Source: Lachnospiraceae bacterium UBA3762
GTDB lineage: Bacteria; Bacillota; Clostridia; Lachnospirales; Lachnospiraceae
Direction: 5' to 3'
NCBI GenBank assembly: GCA_002371615.1
Contig: DFGA01000038.1
Coordinates: 57,898 to 121,897, forward strand
DNA length: 64,000 nt
Position numbers and translations under genes: made by a program. Below are positions 17,695 to 26,853 of this stretch, in pieces. The stretch's first letter is position 1. Every line of letters begins with the position of its first letter. A model generated the notes under the pieces. It made no database searches and was not told where the DNA came from. It was given only the letters and a program-made list of their open reading frames with translations.

Positions 17695-18057
17695 ATGGCT
17701 GCGGATATGAAAAAACTGCGGGAGCAGATAGACAAGATAGATGCCAAGATACTGAAGTTATATGAAGAACGAATGGATGTGGTCAGCGAGATCGGAAAGT
17801 ATAAGATAGAAAATAATCTTCCCGTGTACGACGCATCCCGTGAGGATGCAAAACTTGAAGAGGTATTTGCATCGGTTTCAAACAAGCATTATGCAGACGG
17901 TGCTGCACAGCTTTTCATAACGCTTATGCAGACAAGCCGCGAGATGCAGGAGGATATGGCAGGCCTCGGAGATTATGATTACGATGATTTTAACTGGGAC
18001 GGGGAACCTGTTGAACTAAGTCTCGAAATACTCGGCAACAAGGTACAGGAGGAATAA
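17695..18057 (+). CDS. chorismate mutase (AroQ type)
   Basis: 120 residues. Converts chorismate to prephenate for Phe/Tyr synthesis. The N-terminal 85 residues are an AroQ fold and keep the catalytic set by comparison with E. coli chorismate mutase: Arg in LREQID, Arg in EERMDVV, Lys in GKYK, the DASRE block (Asp, Arg, Glu) and a Gln in REMQED. A 30-residue acidic tail follows that is not part of the fold. ATG follows AGTCGGAGGGAAAAAC. Its stop codon is immediately followed by the ATG of the Ppx/GppA gene (18058), so the two are tightly coupled, an unusual pairing with polyphosphate metabolism. Confidence 0.88.
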   Translation: MAADMKKLREQIDKIDAKILKLYEERMDVVSEIGKYKIENNLPVYDASREDAKLEEVFASVSNKHYADGAAQLFITLMQTSREMQEDMAGLGDYDYDDFNWDGEPVELSLEILGNKVQEE

Positions 18058-19590
18058 ATGGCAGTTCGTACTTTTGCCGCCATCGATGTGGGATCGTATG
18101 AACTCGGGATGAAAATATTCGAGTTCTCACATAAGATAGGCATGAAAGAAATAGACAGTGTCAGGCATTCCATTGAACTCGGAACGGACACATACCAGAA
18201 CGGTATAATCGACACGGACCATATGGATGAGCTGTGCGATGTGCTTTCTGATTTTGCATCGATCATGAAAACCTATAAGGTTGACGATTACAAAGCATAC
18301 GGTACGAGTGCGATCCGGGAGACTAAAAATACCGTCGTGGTTACCGAACAGATCAAGCTTCGGACGGGAATAAAGGTTGATGTGCTGTCGAACTCGGAAC
18401 AAAGGTTTCTGCATTACAAAGCGGCTGCGATAAAGGGCTCCAGATTTGACGAGTTTATAAGCGAAGGCTGTGCTATTGTCGATATCGGAGGCGGAAGCAT
18501 ACAGATATCGCTGTTTGACAATGATGCACTTGTCACCACCCAGAACATTAGGCTCGGGGTCCTGCGGACAATGGATATGCTTGCAACCCTCCAGCCCAAG
18601 ACAAGGGATATAGAGGGTATATTAAAGGAGCTTATAGACAACCAGCTGCAGGTATTTAAAAAACTGTACTTAAAAGGCAGAAATATCAAAAATCTTATAC
18701 TGATCGACGATTACGTTTCTGCAATGCTTTACCATACAGGATCCAAGGACAGATCCTTTACGGCCGCAAGATTCAAGGAAGTCTGCGAGGAACTTTCGCA
18801 GATGACAGTTAGCGAGATCTCCAAAAAATACGGAATGAATGAAGAGACTATTCCCCTTCTTCTTCCTGCCGTATCGATCGTATCCCGCGTAATCAAGATC
18901 ACCGGGGCGGATAATATCTGGTCACCGGGAGTATCGCTTTGCGACGGTATGGCATACGAATACGCCGAAAAAGAAAAGCTCGTTCATTACCGCCATGATT
19001 TTGAAAACGATATCATCGAGTGCGCCAAAGCCATGTCCAAACGGTATCAGGGTAATGAGGCAAGAAACGAACTGATAGAAAAAGTCGTATGCGATCTGTT
19101 TGATGCAACCCGCAAAATACACGGGCTGGGCAGGCGTGACAAACTGCTCCTCCGGATTGCCGCACTTCTTTGCGACTGCGGCAGATACATAAGTATAGAG
19201 GCCGGTGCCGAATGCGGATATGAAATAATAATGGCGACGGAAATGATAGGACTATCCCATGCAGAGCGTGAGATAGTAGCAAACATTGTCCGGTTCAACA
19301 AGACGGCGTTTAAATACTACGATGAGCTTGTTGCACAGTCACTTCTTGATAAGGGAAATTATCTTAAAATTGCGAAGCTGTCTGCCATATTCAGGATAGC
19401 TGACGGTGTATGCAGAAGCTACAGGACAAAAGTAAACGATGTCCGCATCTCCCTTAAGGGAGGAGAACTTGTTATAAATGTCTACACAGTGGATGATATA
19501 GATCTTGAGCAGGGATTTTTCCACAGGAAAGCATCGTTGTTTGAAGAAGTCTTCTCGGTCAAACCCGTATTAAAGTATAAAAGACTTTAA
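18058..19590 (+). CDS. Ppx/GppA family phosphatase with degenerate HD domain
   Basis: 510 residues. The N-terminal actin-like ATPase-fold domain (about 1-300) has the family motifs AAIDVGSYELGMKIFEF, YGTSAIRETKN and VDIGGGSIQISLF, so hydrolysis of polyphosphate and/or pppGpp is likely. The C-terminal region (about 315-505) corresponds to the HD domain of Ppx, but where the family has LLHDIG this protein has LLCDCG, and the following His-rich segment reads GAECGYEII, so the HD metal site is lost. It lies directly upstream of polyphosphate kinase (27 bp gap), so the pair probably sets the polyphosphate level. Call as exopolyphosphatase rather than GppA is by context. Confidence 0.87.
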   Translation: MAVRTFAAIDVGSYELGMKIFEFSHKIGMKEIDSVRHSIELGTDTYQNGIIDTDHMDELCDVLSDFASIMKTYKVDDYKAYGTSAIRETKNTVVVTEQIKLRTGIKVDVLSNSEQRFLHYKAAAIKGSRFDEFISEGCAIVDIGGGSIQISLFDNDALVTTQNIRLGVLRTMDMLATLQPKTRDIEGILKELIDNQLQVFKKLYLKGRNIKNLILIDDYVSAMLYHTGSKDRSFTAARFKEVCEELSQMTVSEISKKYGMNEETIPLLLPAVSIVSRVIKITGADNIWSPGVSLCDGMAYEYAEKEKLVHYRHDFENDIIECAKAMSKRYQGNEARNELIEKVVCDLFDATRKIHGLGRRDKLLLRIAALLCDCGRYISIEAGAECGYEIIMATEMIGLSHAEREIVANIVRFNKTAFKYYDELVAQSLLDKGNYLKIAKLSAIFRIADGVCRSYRTKVNDVRISLKGGELVINVYTVDDIDLEQGFFHRKASLFEEVFSVKPVLKYKRL

Positions 19591-19617
19591 ATGGTGTGGC
19601 TCTCCGATTAAGAGGTT

Positions 19618-21732
19618 ATGAACATGAAAAAATTCGATGACAAAGAATACTACGTAAACAGAGAACTGTCATGGCTGATGTTCGATGAAAGGGTACTCGG
19701 TGAGGCAACGGATACGTCCAATCCGCTTATGGACCGACTCAAATTTCTGTCTATAACGGCTTCGAATCTTGATGAGTTTTTCATGGTAAGAGTGGCATCT
19801 CTTATTGATATGCAGCATGCCGATTACAGTAAACGCGACATTGCCGGGATGACTATCGATGAGCAGCTTGAGAAAATATCCAAAAAGACACATGAACTCG
19901 TTGAAACACAGTATTTTGTCCTGATGCACACCCTGCTTCCGCTGATGGAATCCGAAGGGATCCGTTTTATCACAAAGCATGAGGAGCTGACGACGGAGCA
20001 GGGGCAATTTGTCGACAGATACTTTGAAGAGGAAGTATATCCTGTTCTTACACCGATGGCCGTTGACTCTTCAAGACCGTTTCCTCTCGTCAGGAACCAG
20101 ACGCTTAACATCGGTGCACTTATCGGGAAAAAGGGTGAAGAGTCCCGTGATTTTGCAACCGTTCAGGTTCCGGGAGTGCTTGACAGAATTGTTGAGATAC
20201 CGTGCGAAGAGGGCAGATGCTTCATACTTCTCGAGGAAGTGATCGAGCGTAATATGCACAAGCTGTTCCTCAATTATGATGTGTACTGTGCATATCCGTA
20301 CAGGATAATGAGAAATGCCGACCTTACGATAGATGAGGAAGAGGCGGCTGATCTTCTAAAAGAGATCGAAAAACAGATAAAGCGCAGGCAGTGGGGAGAG
20401 GTTATCAGACTTGAGGTGGCGGATGATATCGATCCGGGACTTATGGAGATACTTAAAAAGGAACTGTCCGTAAGATCCGATAACATATACAGGATCGCAG
20501 GCCCCATCGACCTGACATTCCTTATGAAACTGTACGGGTTAGAAGGATTCGATCATTTAAAGACCCCGCGGTATGTTCCGCAAGCTGTGCCGGAGATTAG
20601 CGACGGGGCTGATATTTTTGAGGCAATACGAAATCATGATATCCTGATGCATCATCCCTATCAGACTTTTGCACCGGTTATCGATTTTGTAAAAAGTGCA
20701 GCCAAGGATCCGGAGGTTTTGGCGATCAAGCAGACGCTTTACCGTGTCAGCGGTAATTCGCCAATAATCGCGGCACTTGCCGAGGCGGCGGAAAATGGAA
20801 AACAGGTAACTGTTCTTGTCGAACTCAAGGCAAGATTTGATGAAGAGCATAATATAGTATGGGCACGAAAGCTCGAGAAAGCGGGGTGCCATGTAATATA
20901 CGGTCTTGTGGGACTCAAGACACACTGCAAGATCACGCTTGTTGTACGCCGTGAGGAAGACGGTATCAGACGGTATGTGCACCTCGGAACCGGGAACTAC
21001 AATGACAGTACCGCGAAGCTATATACGGATGTGGGACTCCTTACCTGTGCCGAACAGATAGGAGAAGATGCTACGGCTGTATTTAACATGCTTAGCGGGT
21101 ATTCGGAACCGCTTTACTGGAACAGACTCTCTCTTGCTCCATTATGGCTCAAGGACAGATTCCTTCATCTTATCGGAAGGGAAGCTGCGAACGCGCGTGA
21201 CGGGAAAAAGGCACACATAATCGCAAAGGTCAACTCAATATGTGACAGGGAAGTCATACAGGCTCTTTACGATGCCTCCTGTGCCGGTGTTAAGATTGAA
21301 CTGATCGTCCGCGGAATATGCTGTTTAAAACCCGGGATCAAGGGTGTATCGGAGAATATAACCGTCAGATCCATAGTCGGGGATTTTCTTGAACACAGCA
21401 GGATATTCTATTTCGAGAATGCGGGAAACAGTGAAGTGTACTGCGGATCATCGGACTGGATGCCAAGGAATCTCTTAAGGCGTGTGGAAATATTGTTCCC
21501 GATACTTGACGAGAGACTCAAAGAGAGAGTAATTTATATACTCGAAACACTTCTGGCGGATACGGTAAAGGCACGAATCGAAAAGCCGGACGGTACATAC
21601 GAACGTATAGAACGACGTGGAAGAGACCTTGTATGCGCACAGGATACGTTCTGCGAATGGGCCAAAGGACTTGTTGCGACCAAAGATCCCACCCAAAACA
21701 GCAGAGTGTTTATTCCGATCGAAGGAGCATAA
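19618..21732 (+). CDS. ppk1: polyphosphate kinase 1
   Basis: 704 residues, full length. Polymerises the gamma-phosphate of ATP into polyphosphate. N-terminal domain begins with YYVNRELSWLMFDERVL and LKFLSITASNLDEFFMVRV, both highly conserved in PPK1. The phosphorylated His lies in RRYVHLGTGNYN (about 455). RFDEEHNIVWARKLEKAG and FLEHSRIFYFEN complete the catalytic C-terminal domains. Start at 19618 follows GAGGTT; an in-frame ATG at 19624 is equally possible. It is in one operon with Ppx/GppA upstream; a small acidic protein follows 26 bp downstream. Confidence 0.96.
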   Translation: MNMKKFDDKEYYVNRELSWLMFDERVLGEATDTSNPLMDRLKFLSITASNLDEFFMVRVASLIDMQHADYSKRDIAGMTIDEQLEKISKKTHELVETQYFVLMHTLLPLMESEGIRFITKHEELTTEQGQFVDRYFEEEVYPVLTPMAVDSSRPFPLVRNQTLNIGALIGKKGEESRDFATVQVPGVLDRIVEIPCEEGRCFILLEEVIERNMHKLFLNYDVYCAYPYRIMRNADLTIDEEEAADLLKEIEKQIKRRQWGEVIRLEVADDIDPGLMEILKKELSVRSDNIYRIAGPIDLTFLMKLYGLEGFDHLKTPRYVPQAVPEISDGADIFEAIRNHDILMHHPYQTFAPVIDFVKSAAKDPEVLAIKQTLYRVSGNSPIIAALAEAAENGKQVTVLVELKARFDEEHNIVWARKLEKAGCHVIYGLVGLKTHCKITLVVRREEDGIRRYVHLGTGNYNDSTAKLYTDVGLLTCAEQIGEDATAVFNMLSGYSEPLYWNRLSLAPLWLKDRFLHLIGREAANARDGKKAHIIAKVNSICDREVIQALYDASCAGVKIELIVRGICCLKPGIKGVSENITVRSIVGDFLEHSRIFYFENAGNSEVYCGSSDWMPRNLLRRVEILFPILDERLKERVIYILETLLADTVKARIEKPDGTYERIERRGRDLVCAQDTFCEWAKGLVATKDPTQNSRVFIPIEGA

Positions 21733-21758
21733 AAATATTAGTACAAAGGAGCGAGCAA

Positions 21759-22016
21759 ATGTTTGATAAGGACGTGGTAAATTTCTTTCTTGATAATCAG
21801 AGCCGTCTCTTTGATGAGGATGTGGCATCTACACCTGAGGAAGCTCAGGATTTTCTTGAGGATTCGATGGCCGAAGTCGTTGACAGCATAGACGAGGTCA
21901 TCGAGTATTTCGATGAGATGGGAGTCGATACCGACGGTATGAGCGAGGATGAGATAGAGCAGCAGGCGGAAGTTTTCGCCCTTCCCGACGGCCGGTACCT
22001 TGTAGTGAGTTCTTAG
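21759..22016 (+). CDS. small acidic conserved protein of unknown function
   Basis: 85 residues, extremely acidic (about 30 Asp/Glu) and without Cys, Trp or membrane segment. Sequence is mostly helical-looking (EEAQDFLEDSMAEVVDSIDE) and ends with the short strand pair FALPDGRYLVVSS. I recall similar ~85-residue proteins in Clostridia, sometimes labelled glyoxalase, but no glyoxalase motif is visible, so I do not adopt that name. ATG at 21759 is preceded by AAAGGAGCG (21745-21753). It sits between ppk1 and an ABC-F gene, and its spacing suggests the same transcript. Could be an RNA polymerase or ribosome ligand by charge, but that is speculation. Confidence 0.7.
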   Translation: MFDKDVVNFFLDNQSRLFDEDVASTPEEAQDFLEDSMAEVVDSIDEVIEYFDEMGVDTDGMSEDEIEQQAEVFALPDGRYLVVSS

Positions 22017-22041
22017 ATGCTGATATGAGGAGAATTTTTTT

Positions 22042-23679
22042 ATGATAAGTGCAAATAACGTAACGTACCGCGTAGGCAAGAAGGCCCTATTTGAAGATGT
22101 AAACATCAAGTTTACCGAGGGTAACTGCTACGGCCTTATCGGTGCGAACGGAGCAGGAAAATCAACCTTTTTGAAGATCCTTTCCGGAGAACTTGATACA
22201 ACCAATGGAGATATTGCAATCACTCCGGGACAAAGACTCTCTGTTCTTGAACAGGATCATTTCAAGTATGACAATTATACGGTTATGGATACCGTAATTA
22301 TGGGAAACCAGCGGCTGTATGATGTAATGAAGGAAAAGGATGCCATATATGCGAAGGAGAATTTTTCCGACGAGGATGGTATAAGAGCAAGTGAGCTTGA
22401 GGCGGAATTTGCAGAGATGGACGGCTGGGAAGCCGAGTCAAATGCCGCAACACTTCTTAACGGACTGGGTATAGAAACCGATCTTCACTACAGCATGGTA
22501 GGAGACCTTACAGGCCCCCAGAAGGTCAAGGTATTGCTTGCAAGAGCCCTTTTCGGATCTCCGGATATACTGCTTCTTGACGAGCCTACGAACCATCTTG
22601 ATCTTGATGCCATAGAATGGCTTGAAGAGTTCCTTATAAACTTTGACAATACCGTTATCGTTGTCAGCCATGACAGATACTTCCTGAATAAGGTATGTAC
22701 TCATACGGCGGATATCGACTACGGCAAGATCCAGCTCTATGCCGGAAACTATGATTTCTGGTATGAATCAAGCCAGCTCCTCATACAGCAGATGAAGGAA
22801 GCAAACAAGAAGAAGGAAGAGAAAATCAAGGAACTCCAGGAGTTCATTTCCAGATTCTCCGCTAACGCATCCAAGTCAAAACAGGCTACAAGCCGTAAGA
22901 GAGCACTTGAGAAGATCGAACTTGACGAGATCAAACCCTCCAGCCGTAAATATCCGTATATTGATTTTCGCCCCGACAGGGAGATAGGAAACGAGGTCTT
23001 AACCGTTGAGGGTATTTCCAAAACAATAGACGGCGTCAAGGTGCTCGATAATATTTCGTTTATACTCGGACACGACGATAAGGTTGCATTTGTCGGAACC
23101 AATGAGCTTGCCAAGACAACACTCTTTCGGATACTCATGGGAGAAATTGAACCCGATGAGGGAACATACAAATGGGGTGTAACCACATCGCAGGCATACT
23201 TCCCGAGGGATTACACCGAGGAATTTAATCATGATTACACCATAACGGAATGGCTGACGGGGTACTCACCTGTGAAGGATGTTACATATGTAAGAGGCTT
23301 CCTTGGTCGTATGCTGTTTCCCGGTGAAGACGGTGTCAAGAAGATCAACATCCTCTCCGGAGGAGAGAAAGTCAGATGCCTTCTTTCCAAGATGATGATA
23401 AGCGGCGCGAACATTCTCATACTTGATGAGCCCACAAACCATCTGGATATGGAGAGTATTACGGCACTTAATAACGGACTGATCAAGTTCCCGGGAGTTA
23501 TACTGTTTGCATCCCACGACCATCAGTTTGTGGAAACAACGGCAAACCGTATTATGGAGTTTCTTCCTAACGGCACGATGATCGATAAGATCACTACATA
23601 TGACGAGTACCTTGCAAGTGATGAGATGGCAAGGAAGAGATTTGTATATACGGCAAATATTGAAGAAGATGAAAACTGA
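22042..23679 (+). CDS. ABC-F family ATP-binding protein (translation factor type)
   Basis: 545 residues with two ABC ATPase domains and no membrane segment, as in ABC-F proteins that act at the ribosomal E site. Domain 1: Walker A GANGAGKST; its signature region reads GDLTGPQKVKVLLARALFG, so the canonical LSGGQ is altered, as in YbiT/EttA-like members; Walker B LLLDEPTNHLD. A charged linker (about 240-300, LLIQQMKEANKKKEEKIKEL) is the P-site tRNA-interaction motif region. Domain 2: the Walker A region reads GTNELAKTT, as in YbiT, followed by LSGGEKVRCLLSK and ILDEPTNHLDM. Probable housekeeping translation factor; no sign of an antibiotic-resistance leader peptide upstream. Confidence 0.93.
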   Translation: MISANNVTYRVGKKALFEDVNIKFTEGNCYGLIGANGAGKSTFLKILSGELDTTNGDIAITPGQRLSVLEQDHFKYDNYTVMDTVIMGNQRLYDVMKEKDAIYAKENFSDEDGIRASELEAEFAEMDGWEAESNAATLLNGLGIETDLHYSMVGDLTGPQKVKVLLARALFGSPDILLLDEPTNHLDLDAIEWLEEFLINFDNTVIVVSHDRYFLNKVCTHTADIDYGKIQLYAGNYDFWYESSQLLIQQMKEANKKKEEKIKELQEFISRFSANASKSKQATSRKRALEKIELDEIKPSSRKYPYIDFRPDREIGNEVLTVEGISKTIDGVKVLDNISFILGHDDKVAFVGTNELAKTTLFRILMGEIEPDEGTYKWGVTTSQAYFPRDYTEEFNHDYTITEWLTGYSPVKDVTYVRGFLGRMLFPGEDGVKKINILSGGEKVRCLLSKMMISGANILILDEPTNHLDMESITALNNGLIKFPGVILFASHDHQFVETTANRIMEFLPNGTMIDKITTYDEYLASDEMARKRFVYTANIEEDEN

Positions 23680-24508
23680 CCACTCACACAAGAAGATACT
23701 GTTTACGGATCTTGATGATACACTGCTTGATGATGACAAGAACGTTGCCCCAGAAGATGTTGATACAATAAACGAGATGCTGGGTAAAGGGCACAGATTC
23801 GTGATTGCGACGGGAAGACCTATATACAGTGCCAAGAAAGTTGCCCAAAAGCTGGGCCTCTACCGGGACGGAATATATATTGCGGCATCAAACGGCGGAG
23901 TGATCTATGATTGCTCGCAGGAAAAAACGATCCATGCCGATACCCTTGATATTGATCTTGTAGATGCCATGTTTAAAGCTGCCATGGCGGAAAATATGCA
24001 CGTCCACACATATACGGACGAATACGTGGTGTCCATGCGGCAGACGAAGGCTTTGGAAATATACAGCCGGAAGATCAGCATGCCCTATAAGATACTGGAT
24101 AAGATTCCCGAAGACCTTCCCGCGCCTCCACCGAAGCTTGTCCTAATGTCGATAGAGGAAGGCAGCCGTAAGATACTGGAGGATTTTGAAAAAAGGCATG
24201 CGGAATCTGTAAAGGGCAGAGCCGTCAGTGTGTTCTCCAATGATTTTCTGCTTGAGTATCTGCCTGCCGGAGTATCAAAAGGAAGAGCCGTTGTGGGGTT
24301 GTGTGAGATGCTGGACATTCCCGTTGCCGATTCGGTTGCGGTGGGAGATGAGGCTAACGATATCCCTATGATCGATGCCGCCGGGGTCGGGGCCGTTATG
24401 AAGAACGGAACAGATGAGGCAAAATCACATGCCGGGTATGTGACAGACAGAACCAATAACGAATGCGGAGTTTCAGAAGTTATCCGGAAGTTCATACTGG
24501 AGGGCTGA
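23669..24508 (+). CDS. HAD superfamily Cof-type phosphatase
   Basis: 279 residues. Motif I LFTDLDDTLLDDD (nucleophile Asp), motif II IATGRPIYS, a C2-type cap, Lys in GVSKGRAV (motif III) and motif IV VGDEANDIPMID followed by GVGAVMKNG. This is the Cof/YbiV branch that dephosphorylates sugar phosphates or flavin/pyridoxal phosphates. The ATG at 23669 overlaps the end of the ABC-F gene by 11 bp; a longer frame from 23600 lies inside that gene and would add unrelated residues. Last gene of the chorismate mutase-to-HAD run. Substrate unknown. Confidence 0.92.
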   Translation: MKTDHSHKKILFTDLDDTLLDDDKNVAPEDVDTINEMLGKGHRFVIATGRPIYSAKKVAQKLGLYRDGIYIAASNGGVIYDCSQEKTIHADTLDIDLVDAMFKAAMAENMHVHTYTDEYVVSMRQTKALEIYSRKISMPYKILDKIPEDLPAPPPKLVLMSIEEGSRKILEDFEKRHAESVKGRAVSVFSNDFLLEYLPAGVSKGRAVVGLCEMLDIPVADSVAVGDEANDIPMIDAAGVGAVMKNGTDEAKSHAGYVTDRTNNECGVSEVIRKFILEG

Positions 24509-24531
24509 GACAGGCTGAATGACTTTGAGGG

Positions 24532-24561
24532 TTGTAGTTTCCACGAATTATGGTGTATAAT
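24532..24561 (+). promoter_or_regulatory. candidate promoter with interlocked inverted repeats
   Basis: TTGTAG (24532-24537), 18-bp spacer, TATAAT (24556-24561), 70 bp before the SH3b-protein start. Two inverted repeats interlock around the -10: TTTCCAC (24538-24544)/GTGGAAA (24573-24579) and ATGGTGT (24550-24556)/ACACCAT (24580-24586). They may be operators. Confidence 0.55.
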
Positions 24562-24630
24562 GACATATTGATGTGGAAAACACCATTTTGGATAAACTTT
24601 AATTGCAGTTTGATATAAAGGAGAATTATC

Positions 24631-25716
24631 GTGAGAAAGCAAAACAGCATTATCAGAATTCTGATCTTTGTCTTTGCAGCACTGATCGCGCTGCTTGTGA
24701 TCGGAGGAGGCATTTATCTGTTCGCGGCATCCAGGAGCCTTAAGGCAATTTCACTCCAGCCGGATTTCGCAGAGACTTCGCTTGAGGTGGGAACGCAGTA
24801 CACGTTCTCGATCAGTGCGACACCTTCAAAAGCAAGTGTCAAGAAGGCGACATGTGTTGTTGATGATCCCACAAGTTCGTTTGAACTTAACGATGACGGG
24901 AAAGCGGTTCTTACAACCGGCATGAATGAAGGTAATGTTACGGTATATGTTGAATGCAAGGGTATAAAGAGTCAGGTGCTGACATACAGCATCGTTGATT
25001 CCGTAGCACGTGCCCAGGCAGAGGCGGCAGCACAGGCAGAAGCACAGAAGCAGGCCGAAGAGGAAGCTGCAGCACAGGCTGAGGCAGAAGCAGCTGCGGT
25101 TGCCAAGAAGTATGTTAAGGCTACAGGCGATAACGTAAATGTAAGATCAACGAACAGCACCGACGGTGATGTTCTCGGTAAGGCCAAGAAGGGTGAGATG
25201 TTCGAGAAGGTTGAAGATGTAGACGACTGGACGCACATCATGTACAACGGCCAGGACGGCTATATGAAGACTGAGTTCTTAACCGAGATCTCCGAGGAAG
25301 AGTATAACCAGGGTCCTACAGAAGAGACTGCTGAGACTAAGACCGAAGAGAAGAAGGAAGAAAAGAAGACAGAAGAGAATAACAATCAGACTGCTGAAAA
25401 TACTGAGAATACCGAGAATACCGAGAATCAGACGCAGGCAACCCAGACCAAAGAAGAGGCTGAGGCCAAGGCCAAGGCAGATGCCGAAGCAGCTGCTGCC
25501 GAATTACAGAAGCAGCAGGAAGCTCTTGCAGCCGCCGCACAGGCGGCAACCACGTATACTTTGAGCGGTGTTCCGGTTACTGCTACGCAGTACAAGAATT
25601 TGCTGGATATGTTTAGATTTGCCACTCCAAACGGAACGGATGAAGAGGCCAAGGCAGAGGTTGAAATACATAGTGGTGCAGAGATTAAAGCGATAATACA
25701 GGATAAGGGTTGGTAA
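24631..25716 (+). CDS. membrane-anchored SH3b-domain surface protein with Ala/Glu-rich coiled coil
   Basis: 361 residues. One N-terminal membrane segment (about 8-30), an Ig-like region (about 35-125), an alanine/glutamate/glutamine-rich coiled coil (about 128-160), a bacterial SH3 domain (about 163-215: DNVNVRSTNSTDGDVLGKAK ... GYMKTEFL), a Thr/Glu/Lys-rich low-complexity stretch with a 9-bp repeat, a second coiled coil and a distinct 55-residue end without a recognised family. SH3b domains bind peptidoglycan, so this is probably a cell-wall linker facing outward. Translation starts at GTG (24631) after AAAGGAGAA. Its stop is one base from the stop of the convergent AraC gene; no terminator was found there. 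Confidence 0.8.
   Translation: MRKQNSIIRILIFVFAALIALLVIGGGIYLFAASRSLKAISLQPDFAETSLEVGTQYTFSISATPSKASVKKATCVVDDPTSSFELNDDGKAVLTTGMNEGNVTVYVECKGIKSQVLTYSIVDSVARAQAEAAAQAEAQKQAEEEAAAQAEAEAAAVAKKYVKATGDNVNVRSTNSTDGDVLGKAKKGEMFEKVEDVDDWTHIMYNGQDGYMKTEFLTEISEEEYNQGPTEETAETKTEEKKEEKKTEENNNQTAENTENTENTENQTQATQTKEEAEAKAKADAEAAAAELQKQQEALAAAAQAATTYTLSGVPVTATQYKNLLDMFRFATPNGTDEEAKAEVEIHSGAEIKAIIQDKGW
25396..25431 (+). repeat. in-frame 9-bp tandem repeat (Glu-Asn-Thr codons)
   Basis: Four units of GARAATACY-type sequence: one variant, two exact GAGAATACC copies (25405-25413, 25414-25422) and a partial last unit. It encodes Glu-Asn-Thr triplets in the low-complexity linker of the SH3b protein. Expansion or loss would change length without breaking the frame. 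Confidence 0.8.
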
Positions 25717-25717
25717 T

Positions 25718-26635
25718 CTACACAATACTCTTCCGGTTTTTCTTCCGGTATTCAAGCGGTGTACATCCCATGATTTTTCCGAAGGATTTGGAGAAATAAC
25801 TTCCTGTGGAAAATCCGCAGCTTTCGCTGATTTCGAGAACACTTTTCGAACCTGAGATAAGCATTTCACACGCCCTTTGAGTACGGAAATTATTAAGATA
25901 ATCCATAGGAGACTGGGACAGATTGGAACTAAAACATCTGGAACACTCCCTGACGCTTATACTGGCTGACTGTGCGATATCTTCCACAGTCAGCTTTTCT
26001 GCATAATTCTCCTGAATAAATGACATCATCTGCTTGAGCCTTTCAAGAGATGCATCATTGTGGGGCTTCGATCTTTCGATGAGGGGCTCCAATTCTTTAA
26101 GAATGGACAGCCACAGCTGTGACAGTCTGTATTGCACATCAAACTCAAATCCGTATTTCGCTTCTTCGTCGGCACGAAACGCCATCTGAAAATTGTATAT
26201 GATCTCGGCGGATGATTTTTCCTCCGGAGAAAATCGTCTGAAAGGGATTGAGGTGCATCCGAGAAGAGGAATGAAATACTTGGATGAAATGCTGGAATTA
26301 TATCCTCCGGACAGAAGGCTCGGATCGAACCTTATAACATCCATGACACATCCCGTAAGATCGTTGTTCTCGGGAAGTATTCCGTGAAGCACGTTGCTGT
26401 TTATAAACAGCAGATCCCCTCTGTGAACATTGATCTTACATTCGGGGAACGAATATACATAATCCCCCGATGTTATGTATGCGACTTCAAGTTCATTGTG
26501 CCAGTGCCAGGGGACTTTTTTCTCGTAGAACAGGTCAAAATAGTTGCGTTGACAGACGTACAGCAGTCCTTCGTTTTGTCCGTCGAGCTTTTCGTTCTGA
26601 TTGTTGTCTATTATTACTTCTTTTGTTGTAATCAT
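25718..26635 (-). CDS. AraC family transcriptional regulator with cupin sensor
   Basis: 305 residues. The N-terminal cupin-like ligand domain (about 25-170) contains VPWHWHNELEVAYITSGDY, the His-rich AraC-type arm; the C-terminal 100 residues carry two helix-turn-helix motifs (LTVEDIAQSASISVRECSRC and VLEISESCGFSTGSYFSKSF) and the GCTPLEYR end. Such regulators usually respond to a sugar or a metabolite and act on a nearby operon; no sugar transporter is close, so the target is unknown. Ends one base from the convergent SH3b gene. Confidence 0.93.
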   Translation of the reverse strand: MITTKEVIIDNNQNEKLDGQNEGLLYVCQRNYFDLFYEKKVPWHWHNELEVAYITSGDYVYSFPECKINVHRGDLLFINSNVLHGILPENNDLTGCVMDVIRFDPSLLSGGYNSSISSKYFIPLLGCTSIPFRRFSPEEKSSAEIIYNFQMAFRADEEAKYGFEFDVQYRLSQLWLSILKELEPLIERSKPHNDASLERLKQMMSFIQENYAEKLTVEDIAQSASISVRECSRCFSSNLSQSPMDYLNNFRTQRACEMLISGSKSVLEISESCGFSTGSYFSKSFGKIMGCTPLEYRKKNRKSIV

Positions 26636-26853
26636 GCTTTTATTTTACTCTATTTGGCAGGATTTTACAAATTTATGCCCTAAAATTACATTTTATGACA
26701 GTATTTGCTGCGTTTTAGGAATAATCAGGACTTTTGCTGGCGCGATATGCGTTTTTTTAATCCGGTCTTTGGCGTATTATTAAGTCAGAAACAAGGAAGG
26801 ATCACAAAGATCCGAGGCGATACATAGAGATGAACAAAAAGGAGGATGAGCAT

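Noticed and set aside
22042..23679. Antibiotic-resistance ABC-F (Msr/Vga/Lsa type)
   Set aside because: No attenuator leader peptide upstream, and the altered Walker and signature motifs fit the YbiT-like housekeeping branch better.
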